From NCBI GenBank assembly GCA_020002185.1, contig JAHLWY010000280.1, forward strand, positions 86,186-150,185: a DNA stretch of 64,000 nt, given 5' to 3'. A program made the position numbers and the translations under genes. Positions within the stretch are counted from its first letter, which is position 1; every line of letters starts with the position of its first letter. Source of the DNA: Paraescarpia echinospica. Taxonomy: Eukaryota > Annelida > Polychaeta > Sabellida > Siboglinidae. Below, piece by piece: positions 14,121 to 28,200 of the stretch. The notes under the pieces were generated by a model. It was given only the letters and a program-made list of their open reading frames with translations, searched no databases and had not been told where the DNA came from.

Positions 14121-17100
14121 AACTAATTCCCTTTTGATGTTTTATGTTGCGTAAAGCAGTAGTACATTCAGTATTCATGAGATAAATATTTCCCATATCA
14201 AAGTGATCGAAAAAAATTCACGCATATCACCCCCAAAAATTGTATTTTCAAGTGCACTCTTTCGGCGGACGGATCCTTAATGTGGTTTTACCCCAAACAG
14301 ATGTCCTGCATGTTAAAAATTTTCAAGAAAGCTAGACTGATATCAAGCTACAGACATAGCTCGATTAACCATCAGGGGAATCCATGTTACCCTTTCATCT
14401 CCGTCACGTACGTTAATAGAAAATAGTACGTAAGTTATGGGTGTGAAAACACATTCCAATTTTATGTTTTATGTTGTCTAATGCAGAAGCACATTCAGTA
14501 TATATTGAGATAAATATTTCCCATATCAAAGTGATCGAAAAAAATACACGCATATCACCCCAAAACGGTATTTTCAAGTGCACTCTTTCGGCGGACGGAT
14601 CCTTAATGTGGTCTTACCCCAAACAGATGTCCTGCATGTTACAAATTTTCAAGAAAGCTAGACTGATATCAAGCTACAGACATAGCTCGATTAACCATCA
14701 GGGGAATCCATGTTACCCTTTCATCTCCGTCACGTACGTTAATAGAAAATAGTACGTAAGTTATGGGTGTGAAAACACATTCCAATTTTATGTTTTATGT
14801 TGTCTAATGCAGAAGCACATTCAGTATTCACGAGACAAACATGTCCCATGTCCAACTGATCGAACAAAATCACGCACATCACCCCAATACGGTATTTTGA
14901 AGTGCACTCTTTCGGCGGACTGATTCTTAAGGTAGTCTTACCCCAAACTTATATCCTGAATGTTACAAATCTTCAAGAAGGATAGACTGATATAAAGCTA
15001 CACACATAACTAGATTAACCAAAAAGGGGAATGCATGTTACACTTTCATCTCCGCCACGTAAGTTACAAGAAAATAGTACGTAAGTTACTGGTGTGAAAA
15101 CTCATTCCCATTTGATGTTTTAGCTTGTCTAATACAGTAGTATATTCAGTATTCACGAGACAAACATGTCCCATGTCAAAGTGATCGATAAAAAATCACG
15201 CACATCACTCCAAACGATATTTTCAAGTGCAATCTTTCGGCGGACTGATTCTTAATGTGGTCTTACCCCAAACTTATATCCTGCATGTTACAAATCTTCA
15301 CGAAGGCTAGACTGATATTGAGCTACACACATAACTAAATTAACCATCAAGGGGAATCCATGTTACCCTTTCATCTCCGTCACGTAAGTTACAAGAAAAT
15401 AGTACGTAAGTTATGTGTGTGAAAACTCATTCCCATTTGACATTTTATGTTGTCTAATACAGAATACATTCAGTATTAACAAGACAAATATCTCCCATGG
15501 ATAAATTGATCTAAAAAAATAACGCTCATCACCCCAAAACGGTATTTCAAGTGCATTCTTTCGGGGGACGGATCCTTAATGTGGTCTTACACCAAACAGA
15601 TGTCCTGCATGTTATAAATCTTCACGAAGGACAGACTAATATCAAGCTACACACATAACTAGATTAACCACAAAGTGGAATGCATGTTACCCTTTGATCT
15701 CCGTCACGTAATTTACAAGAAAATAGTACGTAAGTTGTGGGTGTGAAAACTAATTCCCTTTTGATGTTTTATTTTGCGTAAAGCAGTAGTACATTCAGTA
15801 TTCATGAGATAAATATTTCCCATATCAAAGTGATCGAAAAAAATACACGCATATCACCCCAAAACGGTATTTTCAAGTGCACTCTTTCGGCGGACGGATC
15901 CTTAATGTGGTCTTACCCCAAACAGATGTCCTGCATGTTACACATTTTCAAGAAGGCTAGATTGATATCAAGCTACAGACATAGCTCGATTAACCATCAG
16001 GGGAATCCATGTTACCCTTTCATCTCCGTCACGTACGTTACAAGAAAATAGTACGTAAGTTATGGGTGTGAAAACTCATACCCATTTGATGTTTTATGTT
16101 GTCTAATGCAGAAGTACATTCAGTATTCACGAGACAAACATGTCCCATGTTCAACTGATCGAACAAAATCACGCACATCACCCCAATACAGTATTTTGAA
16201 GTGCACTCTTTCGGCGGACTGATTCTTAAGGTAGTCTTACCCCAAACTTATATCCTAAATATTACAAATCTTCAAGAAGGCTAGACTGATATCGAGCTAC
16301 ACACATAACTATATTAACCACAAAGGGGAATGCTTGTCACCCTTTCATCTCCTTCACGTAAGTTACAAGAAAATAGTACGTAAGTTATGGGTGTGAAAAC
16401 TCCTTCCCATTTGATGTTTTATGTTGTCTAATGCAGAAGTACATTCAGTATTCACGAGACAAACATGTCCCATGTCCAACTGATCGAACAAAATCACGCA
16501 CATCACCCCAATACGGTATGTTGAAGAGCACTCTTTCGGCGGTCTGATTCTTAAGGTAGTCTTACCACAAACTTATATCCTGAATGTTACAAATCTTCAA
16601 GAAGGATAGACTGATATAAAGCTACACACATAACTAGATTAACCAAAAAGGAGAATGCATGTTACCCTTTCATCTCCGTCACGTAAGTTACAAGAAAATA
16701 GTACGTAAGTTACGGGTGTGAAAACTCAATCCCATTTTATGTTTTATCTTGTCTAATGCAGTAGTATATTCAGTATTCACGAGACAAACATGTCCCATGT
16801 CAAAGTGATCGATAAAAAATCACGCACATCACTCCAAACGATATTTTCAAGTGCAATCTTTCGGCGGACGGATCCTTAATGTGGTCTTACCCCAAACAGA
16901 TCTCCTGCATGTTACAAATCTTCAAGAAGGATAGACAGATATCAAGCTACATACATAACTCGATTAACCATCAAGGGGAATCCATGTTACCCTTTCATCT
17001 CCGTCACGTACGTTACAATAAAATAGTACGTAAGTTATGGGTGTGAAAACTCATTCCCTTTTGATGTTTTATGTTGCGTAATGCAGTAGTACATTCAGTA

Positions 17101-17371
17101 TTCATGAGATAAATATTTCCCATATGAAAGTGAACGAAAAAAATACACGCATATCACCCCAAAACGGTATTTTCAAGTGCGCTCTTTCCGCGGAAGGATC
17201 CTTAATGTGGTCTTACCCTAAACAGATGTTCTGCATGTTAGAAATCTTCAAGAAGGCTAGACTGATATCAAGCTACAGACATAGCTCGATTAACCATCAA
17301 GGGGAATCCATGTTACCCTTTCATCTCCGTCACGTACGTTACAAGAAAATAGTACGTAAGTTATGGGTGTG

Positions 17372-20300
17372 AAAACACATTCACATTTTATGTTTTATGT
17401 TGTCTAATGCAGAAGCACATTCAGTATTCACGAGACAAACATGTCCCATGTCCAACTGATCGAACAAAATCACGCACATCACCCCAATACGGTATTTTGA
17501 AGTGCACTCTTTCGGCGGACTGATTCTTAAGGTAGTCTTACCCCAAACTTATATCCTGAATGTTACAAATCTTCAAGAAGGGTAGACTGATATAAAGCTA
17601 CACACATAACTAGATTAACCACAAAGGGAATTGCATGTTACCCTTTCATCTCCGTCACGTAAGTTACAAGAAAATAGTACGTAAGTTATGGGTGAGAAAA
17701 CTCACTCCCATTTGATGTTTTATCTTATCTAATGCAGTAGTATATTCAGTATTCACGAGAAAAACATGTCCCATGTCAAAGTGATCGATAAAAAATCACG
17801 CACATCACTCCAAACGGTATTTTCAAGTGCACTCTTTCGGCGTACTGATTCTTAAGGTGTTCTTACCCCAAACTTATATCCTGCATGTTACAAATCTTCA
17901 CGAAGGCTAGATTGATATCAAGCTACACACATAACTAAATTAACCATCAAGGGTAATCCATGTTACCCTTTCATCTCCGTCACGTAAGTTACAAGAAAAT
18001 AGTACGTAAGTTATGTGTGTGAAAACTCATTCCCATTTGATATTTTATGTTGTCTAATACAGAATACATTCAGTATTAACAAGACAAATATCTCCCATGT
18101 AAAACTGATCTAAAAAAATAACGCTCATCACCCCAAAACGGTATTTCAAGTGCATTCTTTCGGCGGACGGATCCTTAATGTGGTCTTACACCAAACAGAT
18201 GTCCTGGATGTTATAAATCTTCACGAAGGACAGACTAATATCAAGCTACCCACATAACTAGATTAACCACAAAGTGGAATGCATGTTACCCTTTGATCTC
18301 CGTCACGTAATTTACAAGAAAATAGTACGTAAGTTATGGGTGTGAAAACTAATTCCCTTTTGATGATTTATGTTGCGTAAAGCAGTAGTACATTCAGTAT
18401 TCATGAGATAAATATTTCCCATATCAAAGTGATCGAAAAAAATACACGCACATCACCCCAAAACGGTATTTTCAAGTGCACTCTTTCGGCGGACGGATCC
18501 TTAATGTGGTCTTACCCCAAACAGATGTCCTGCATGTTACAAATCTTCAAGAAGGCTAGACATATATCAAGCTACAGACATAACTCGATTAACCATCAAG
18601 GGGAATCCATGTTACCCTTTCATCTACGTCACGTACGTTAAAATAAAATAGTACGTAAGTTATGGGTGTGAAAACTCATTCCCTTTTGATGTTTTATGTT
18701 GCGTAATGCAGTAGTACATTCAGTATTCATGAGATAAATATTTCCCATATCAAAGTGAACGAAAAAAATACACGCATATCTCCCCAAAACGGTATTTTCA
18801 AGTGCGCTCTTTCGGCGGAAGGATCCTTAATGTGGTCTTACCCTAAACAGATGTTCTGCATGTTAGAAATCTTCAAGAAGGCTAGACTTATATCAAGCTA
18901 CAGACATAGCTCGATTAACCATCAAGGGGTATCCATGTTACCCTTTCATCTCCGTCACGTACGTTACAAGAAAATAGTACGTAAGTTATGGGTGTGAAAA
19001 CACATTCACATTTTATGTTTTATGTTGTCTAATGCAGAGGCACATTCAGTATTCACGAGACAAACATGTCCCATGTCCAACTGATCGAACAAAATCACGC
19101 ACATCACCCCAATACGGTATTTTGAAGTGCACTCTTTCGGCGGACTGATTCTTAAGGTAGTCTTACCCCAAACTTATATCCTGAATGTTACAAATCTTCA
19201 AGAAGGATAGACTGATATAAAGCTACACACATAACTAGATTAACCACAAAGGGAATTGCATGTTACCCTTTCATCTCCGTCACGTAAGTTACAAGAAAAT
19301 AGTACGTAAGTTATGGGTGAGAAAACTCACTCCCATTTGATGTTTTATATTATCTAATGCAATAGTATATTCAGTATTCAAGAGAAAAACATGTCCCATA
19401 TCAAAGTGATCGATAAAAAATCACGCACATCACTCCATACGGTATTTTCAAGTGCACTCTTTCGGCGTACTGATTCTTAAGGTGTTCTTACCCCAAATTT
19501 ACATCCTGCATGTTACAAATCTTCACGAAGGCTAGATTGATATCAAGCTACACACATAACTAAATTAACCATCAAGGGTAATCCATGTTACCCTTTCATC
19601 TCCGTCACGTAAGTTACAAGAAAATAGTACGTAAGTTATGTGTGTGAAAACTCATTCCCATTTGATATTTTATGTTGTCTAATACAGAATATTAATAAGA
19701 CAAATATCTCCCATGTAAAACTGATCTAAAAAAATAACGCTCATCACCACAAAACGGTATTTCAAGTGCATTCTTTCGGCGGACGGATCCTTAATGTGGT
19801 CTTACACCAAACAGATGTCCTGGATGTTATAAATCTTCACCAAGGACAGACTAATATCAAGCTACCCACATAACTAGATTAACCACAAAGTGGAATGCAT
19901 GTTACCCTTTGATCTCCGTCACGTAATTTACAAGAAAATATTACGTAAGTTATGGGTGTGAAAACTAATTCCCTTTTGATGATTTATGTTGCGTAAAGCA
20001 GTAGTACATTCAGTATTCATCAGATAAATATTTCCCATATCAAAGTGATCGAAAAAAATACACGCACATCACCCCAAAACGGTATTTTCAAGTGCACTCT
20101 TTCGGCGGACGGATCCTTAATGTGGTCTTACCCCAAACAGATGTCCTGCATGTTACAAATCTTCAAGAAGGCTAGACAGATATCAAGCTACAGACATAAC
20201 TCGATTAACCATCAAGGGGAATCCATGTTACCCTTTCATCTCCGTCACGTACGTTACAAGAAAATAGTACGTAAGTTATGGGTGTGAAAACTCATTCCCT

Positions 20301-20940
20301 TTTGATGTTTTATGTTACGTAATGCAGTAGTACATTCAGTATTCATGAGATAAATATTTCCCATATCAAAGTGATCGAAAAAAATACACGCACATCACCC
20401 CAAAACGGTATTTTCAAGTGCGCTCTTTCGGCGGAAGGATCCTTAATGTGGTCTCACCCCAAACAGATGTTCTGCATGTTACAAATCTTCAAGAAGGCTA
20501 GACTGATATCAAACTACAGACATAGCTCGATTAACCATCAAGGGGAATCCATGTTACCCTTTCATCTCCGTCACGTACGTTACAAGAAAATAGTACGTAA
20601 GTTATGGGTGTGAAAACACATTCCAATTTTATGTTTTATGTTGTCTAATGCAGAAGCACATTCAGAATTCACGAGACAAACATGTCCCATGTCCAACTGA
20701 TCGAACAAAATCACGCACATCACCCCAATACGGTATTTTGAAGTGCACTCTTTCGGCGGACTGATTCTTAAGGTAGTCTTACCACAAACTTATATCCTGA
20801 ATGTTACAAATCTTCAAGAAGGATAGACTGATATAAAGCTACACACATAACTAGATTAACCAAAAAGGGGAATGCATGTTACCCTTTCATCTCCGTCACG
20901 TAAGTTACAAGAAAATAGTACGTAAGTTACGGGTGTGAAA
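17372..20940 (+). repeat. Right copy of the 6819-bp (21-monomer) higher-order repeat
   Basis: This is the partner of 10553-14120. Single-base differences are scattered, for example CATATATCAAG versus CAGATATCAAG near 18560, so the copies are very similar but not identical. Part of the same stretch also pairs with 800-3050, showing that the segment exists at least three times. Confidence 0.8.
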
Positions 20941-22276
20941 ACTCAATCCCATTTGATGTTTTATCTTGTCTAATGCAGTAGTATATTCAGTATTCACGAG
21001 ACAAACATGTCCCATGTCAAAGTGACCGATAACAAATCACGCACATCACTCCAAACGATATTTTCAAGTGCAATCTTTCGGCGGACTGATTCTTAATGTG
21101 GTCTTACCCCAAACTTATATCCTGTATGTTACAAATCTTCACGAAGGCTAGACTGATATTGAGCTACACACATAACTAAATTAACCATGAAGGGGAATCC
21201 ATGTTACCCTTTCATCTCCGTCACGTAAGTTACAAGAAAATAGTACGTAAGTTATGTGTGTGAAAACTCATTCCCATTTGATATGTTATGTTGTCTAATA
21301 CAGAATACATTCAGTATTAACAAGACAAATATCTCCCATGGAAAATTGATCTAAAAAAATAACGCTCATCACCCCAAAACGGTATTTCAAGTGCATTCTT
21401 TCGGCGGACGGATCCTTAATGTGGTCTTACACCAAACAGATGTCCTGCATGTTATAAATCTTCACGAAGGACAGACTAATATCAAGCTACACACATAACT
21501 AGATTAACCACAAAGTGGAATGCATGTTACCCTTTGATCTCCGTCACGTAATTTACAAGAAAATAGTACGTAAGTTATGGGTGTGAAAACTAATTCCCTT
21601 TTGATGTTTTATGTTGCGTAAAGCAGTAGTACATTCAGTATTCATTAGATAAATATTTCCCATATCAAAGTGATCGAAAAAAATACACGCATATCACCCC
21701 AAAACGGTATTTTCAAGTGCACTCTTTCGGCGGACGGATCCTTAATGTGGTCTTACCCCAAACAGATGTCCTGCATGTTACAAATTTTCAAGAAGGCTAG
21801 ACTGATATCAAGCTACAGACATAGCTCGATTAACCATCAGGGGAATCCATGTTACCCTTTCATCTCCGTCACGTACGTTACAAGAAAATAGTACGTAAGT
21901 TATGGGTGTGAAAACTCATTCCCATTTGATGTTTTATGTTGTCTAATGCAGAAGTACATTCAGTATTCACGAGACAAACATGTCCCATGTCCAACTGATC
22001 GAACAAAATCACGCACATCACCCCAATACAGTATTTTGAAGTGCACTGTTTCGGCGGACTGATTCTTAAGGTATTCTTACCCCAAACTTATAAAATAAAT
22101 ATTACAAATCTTCAAGAAGGCTAGACTGATATCGAGCTACACACATAACTAGATTAACCACAAAGGGGAATGCTTGTCACCCTTTCATCTCCTTCACATA
22201 AGTTACAAGAAAATAGTACGTAAGTTATGGGTGTGAAAACTCCTTCCCATTTGATGTTTTATGTTGTCTAATGCAG

Positions 22277-25200
22277 AAGTACATTCAGTATTCACGAGAC
22301 AAACATGTCCCATATGAAACTGATCGAAAAAATCATGCACATCACCCCAAAACGGTATTTTCAAGTGCACTCTTTCGGCGGACTGATACTTAAGTTGGTC
22401 TTACCCCAAACTTATGTCCTGCATGTTACAAATCTTCACGAAGGCTTATATCAAGCTACACACATAACTAGATTAACCACAAAGTGGAATGAATGTTACC
22501 CTTTGATCTCCGTCACGTAAGTTACAAGAAAATAGTACGTAAGTTATGGGTGTGAAAATACATTCCCATTTGATGTTTTATGTTGTCTCATGCAGAAGTA
22601 CATTGAGTGTTCACGAGACAAACAAGTCCCATGTCAATCTGATTGAAAATAATCACGCTCATCACACCAAAACGGTATTTTGAAGTGCACACTTTCGGCG
22701 GACGGATCCTTAATGTTATAAATCTTCACGAAGGACAGACTGATATCAAGCTACACACATAAGTAGATTAACCACAAAGTGGAATGCATGTTACCCTTTG
22801 ATCTCCGTCATTTAAGTTACAAGAAAATAGTACGTAAGTTATGGTTGTGAAAACTCATTCCCTTTTGACGTTTTATGTTGCGTATTGCAGCAGTACATTC
22901 AGTATTCATGAGATAAATATTTCCCATATCAAAGTGATCGAAAACAATACACGCATATCACCCCAAAACGGTATTTTCAAGTGCACTCTTTCGGTGGACT
23001 GATACTTAAGGTGGTCTTTCCCCAAACTTATGTCCTGCATGTTACAAATCTTCACGAAGGCTAGACTGATATCAAGTTACACACATAACTAGATTAACCA
23101 CAAAGGGAATTGCATGTTACCCTTTCATCTCCGTCACGTAAGTTACAAGAAAATAGTACGTAAGTTACGGGAGAGAAAACTCATTCCCATTTGATGTTTT
23201 ATCTTATCTAATGCAGTAATATATTCAGTATTCACGAGACAAACATCTCCCATGTAAAACTGATCTAAAAAATAACGCTCATCACCCCAAAACGGTATTT
23301 CAACTGCACTCTTTCGGCGGACGAATCCTTAATGTGGTCATACACCAAACAGATGTCCTGCATGTTACAAACCTTCACGAATGTTAGACTTATATCAAGC
23401 TACACACATAACTAGATTAACCACAAAGTGGAATGCATATTACCCTTTGATGTCCGTCACGTAAGTTACAAGAAAATAGTACGTAAGTTATGGTTGTGAA
23501 AACTCATTCCCTTTTGACGTTTTATGTTGCGTAATGCTGCAGTTCATTCTGTATTCATGAGATAAATATTTCCCATATCAAAGTGATCGAAAAAAATACA
23601 CGCATATCACCCCAAAACGGTATTTTCAAGTGCACTCTTTCGGCGGACTGATACTTAAGGTGGTCTTACCCCAAACTTATGTCCAGCATGTTACAAATCT
23701 TCACGAAGGCTAGACTGATATCAAGCTACACACATAACTAGATTAACCACAAAGGGAATTGCATGTTACCCTTTGATCTCCGTCACGTAAGTTACAAGAA
23801 AATAGTACGTAAGTTACGGGAGAGAAAACTCATTCCCATTTGATGTTTTATCTTTTCTAATGCAGTAATATATTCAGTATTCACGAGACAAACATGTCCC
23901 ATGTCTAACTGATAGAAAAAAATACACGCATATCACCCCAAAACGGTATTTTCTAGTGCACTTTTTCGGCGGACTGATCCTTAAAGTGGTCTTACCCCAA
24001 ACAGATGTCCTGCATGTTACAAATTTTCAAGAAAGCTAGACTGATATCAAGCTACAGACATAGCTCGATTAACCATCAGGGGAATCCACGTTACCCTTTC
24101 ATCTCAGTCACGTACATTACAAGAAAATAGTACGTAAGTTATGGGTGTGAAAACTCATTCCCATTTGATGTTTTATGTTGTCTAATGCAGAAGTACATTC
24201 AGTATTCACGAGACAAACATGTCCCATGTCCAACTGATCGAACAAAATCACGCACATCACCCCAATACAGTATTTTGAAGTGCACTGTTTCGGCGGACTG
24301 ATTCTTAAGGTATTCTTACCCCAAACTTATATCCTGAATTTTACAAATCTTCAAGAAGGCTAGACTGATATCAAGCTACACACATAACTAGATTAACCAC
24401 AAAGGGAATTGCATGTTACCATTTCATCTCCGTCACGTAAGTTACAAAAAAATAGTACGTAAGCTATGGGTGTGAAAACTCATTCCCTTTTGATGTTTTA
24501 TGTTGCGTAATGCAGTAGTACATTAACTATTCATGAGATAAATATTTCCCATATCAAAGTGATCGAAAAAAATACACGCATATCACCCCAAAACGGTATT
24601 TTCAAGTGCACTCTTTCGGCGGACTGATACTTAAGTTGGTCTTACCCCAAACTTATGTCCTGCATGTTACAAATCTTCACGAAGGCTAGGCTTATATCAA
24701 GCTACACTCATAACTAGATTAACCACAAAGTGGAATGAATGTTACCCTTTGATCTCCGTCACGTAAGTTACAAGAAAATAGTACGTAAGTTATGGGTGTG
24801 AAAATACATTCCAATTTGATGTTTTATGTTGTCTCATGCAGAAGTACATTGAGTGTTCACGAGACAAACATGTCCCATGTCAATCTGATTGAAAATAATC
24901 ACTCTCATCACACCAAAACGGTATTTTGAAGTGCACACTTTCGGCGGACGGATCCTTAATGTTATAAATCTTCACGAAGGACAGACTGATATCAAGCTAC
25001 ACACATAAGTAGATTAACCACAAAGTGGAATGCATGTTACCCTTTGATCTCCGTCATTTAAGTTACAAGAAAATAGTACGTAAGTTATGGTTGTGAAAAC
25101 TCATTCCCTTTTGACGTTTTATGTTGCGTATTGCAGCAGTACATTCAGTATTCATGAGATAAATATTTCCCATATCAAAGTGATCGAAAACAATACACGC

Positions 25201-28200
25201 ATATCACCCCAAAACGGTATTTTCAAGTGCACTCTTTCGGTGGACTGATACTTAAGGTGGTCTTTCCCCAAACTTATGTCCTGCATGTTACAAATCTTCA
25301 CGAAGGCTAGACTGATATCAAGTTACACACATAACTAGATTAACCACAAAGGGAATTGCATGTTACCCTTTCATCTCCGTCACGTAAGTTACAAGAAAAT
25401 AGTACGTAAGTTACGGGAGAGAAAACTCATTCCCATTTGATGTTTTATCTTATCTAATGCAGTAATATATTCAGTATTCACGAGACAAACATCTCCCATG
25501 TAAAACTGATCTAAAAAATAACGCTCATCACCCCAAAACGGTATTTCAAGTGCACTCTTTCGGCGGACGAATCCTTAATGTGGTCATACACCAAACAGAT
25601 GTCCTGCATGTTACAAACCTTCACGAATGTTAGACTTATATCAAGCTACACACATAACTAGATTAACCACAAAGTGGAATGCATATTACCCTTTGATGTC
25701 CGTCACGTAAGTTACAAGAAAATAGTACGTAAGTTATGGTTGTGAAAACTCATTCCCTTTTGACGTTTTATGTTGCGTAATGCTGCAGTTCATTCTGTAT
25801 TCATGAGATAAATATTTCCCATATCAAAGTGATCGAAAAAAATACACGCATATCACCCCAAAACGGTATTTTCAAGTGCACTCTTTCGGCGGACTGATAC
25901 TTAAGGTGGTCTTACCACAAACTTATGTCCAGCATGTTACAAATCTTCACGAAGGCTAGACTGATATCAAGCTACACACATAACTAGATTAACCACAAAG
26001 GGAATTGCATGTTACCCTTTGATCTCCGTCACGTAAGTTACAAGAAAATAGTACGTAAGTTACGGGAGAGAAAACTCATTCCCATTTGATGTTTTATCTT
26101 TTCTAATGCAGTAATATATTCAGTATTCACGAGACAAACATGTCCCATGTCTAACTGATAGAAAAAAATACACGCATATCACCCCAAAACGGTATTTTCT
26201 AGTGCACTTTTTCGGCGGACTGATCCTTAAAGTGGTCTTACCCCAAACAGATGTCCTGCATGTTACAAATTTTCAAGAAAGCTAGACTGATATCAAGCTA
26301 CAGACATAGCTCGATTAACCATCAGGGGAATCCACGTTACCCTTTCATCTCAGTCACGTACATTACAAGAAAATAGTACGTAAGTTATGGGTGTGAAAAC
26401 TCATTCCCATTTGATGTTTTATGTTGTCTAATGCAGAAGTACATTCAGTATTCACGAGACAAACATGTCCCATGTCCAACTGATCGAACAAAATCACGCA
26501 CATCACCCCAATACAGTATTTTGAAGTGCACTGTTTCGGCGGACTGATTCTTAAGGTATTCTTACCCCAAACTTATATCCTGAATTTTACAAATCTTCAA
26601 GAAGGCTAGACTGATATCAAGCTACACACATAACTAGATTAACCACAAAGGGAATTGCATGTTACCATTTCATCTCCGTCACGTAAGTTACAAAAAAATA
26701 GTACGTAAGCTATGGGTGTGAAAACTCATTCCCTTTTGATGTTTTATGTTGCGTAATGCAGTAGTACATTAACTATTCATGAGATAAATATTTCCCATAT
26801 CAAAGTGATCGAAAAAAATACACGCATATCACCCCAAAACGGTATTTTCAAGTGCACTCTTTCGGCGGACTGATACTTAAGTTGGTCTTACCCCAAACTT
26901 ATATCCTGCATGTTACAAATCTTCACGAAGGCTAGGCTTATATCAAGCTACACTCATAACTAGATTAACCACAAAGTGGAATGAATGTTACCCTTTGATC
27001 TCCGTCACGTAAGTTACAAGAAAATAGTACGTAAGTTATGGGTGTGAAAATACATTCCAATTTGATGTTTTATGTTGTCTCATGCAGAAGTACATTGAGT
27101 GTTCACGAGACAAACATGTCCCATGTCAATCTGATTGAAAATAATCACTCTCATCACACCACAACGGTATTTTGAAGTGCACACTTTCGGCGGACGGATC
27201 CTTAATGTTATAAATCTTCACGAAGGACAGACTGATATCAAGCTACACACATAAGTAGATTAACCACAAAGTGGAATGCATGTTACCCTTTGATCTCCGT
27301 CATTTAAGTTACAAGAAAATAGTACGTAAGTTATGGTTGTGAAAACTCATTCCCTTTTGACGTTTTATGTTGCGTATTGCAGCAGTACATTCAGTATTCA
27401 TGAGATAAATATTTCCCATATCAAAGTGATCGAAAACAATACACGCATATCACCCCAAAACGGTATTTTCAAGTGCACTCTTTCGGTGGACTGATACTTA
27501 AGGTGGTCTTTCCCCAAACTTATGTCCTGCATGTTACAAATCTTCACGAAGGCTAGACTGATATCAAGTTACACACATAACTAGATTAACCACAAAGGGA
27601 ATTGCATGTTACCCTTTCATCTCCGTCACGTAAGTTACAAGAAAATAGTACGTAAGTTACGGGAGAGAAAACTCATTCCCATTTGATGTTTTATCTTATC
27701 TAATGCAGTAATATATTCAGTATTCACGAGACAAACATGTCCCATGTCCAACTGATCGAAAAAAATACACGCATATCACCCCAAAACGGTATTTTCTAGT
27801 GCACTTTTTCGGCGGACTGATCCTTAAAGTGGTCTTACCCCAAACAGATGTCCTGCATGTTACACATTTTCAAGAAAGCTAGACTGATATCAAGCTACAG
27901 ACATAGCTCGATTAACCATCAGGGGAATCCATGTTACCCTTTCATCTCAGTCACGTACATTACAAGAAAATAGTACGTAAGTTATGTGTGTGAAAACTCA
28001 TTCCCATTTGATATTTTATGTTGTCTAATGCAGAATACATTCACTATTCACAAGACAAACATCTCCCATGTAAAACTGATCTAAAAAATAACGCTCATCA
28101 CCCCAAAACGGTATTTCAAGTGCACTCTTTCGGCGGAAGTATCCTTAATGTGGTCTTACACCAAACAGATGTCCTGCATGTTACAAACCTTCACGAATGT

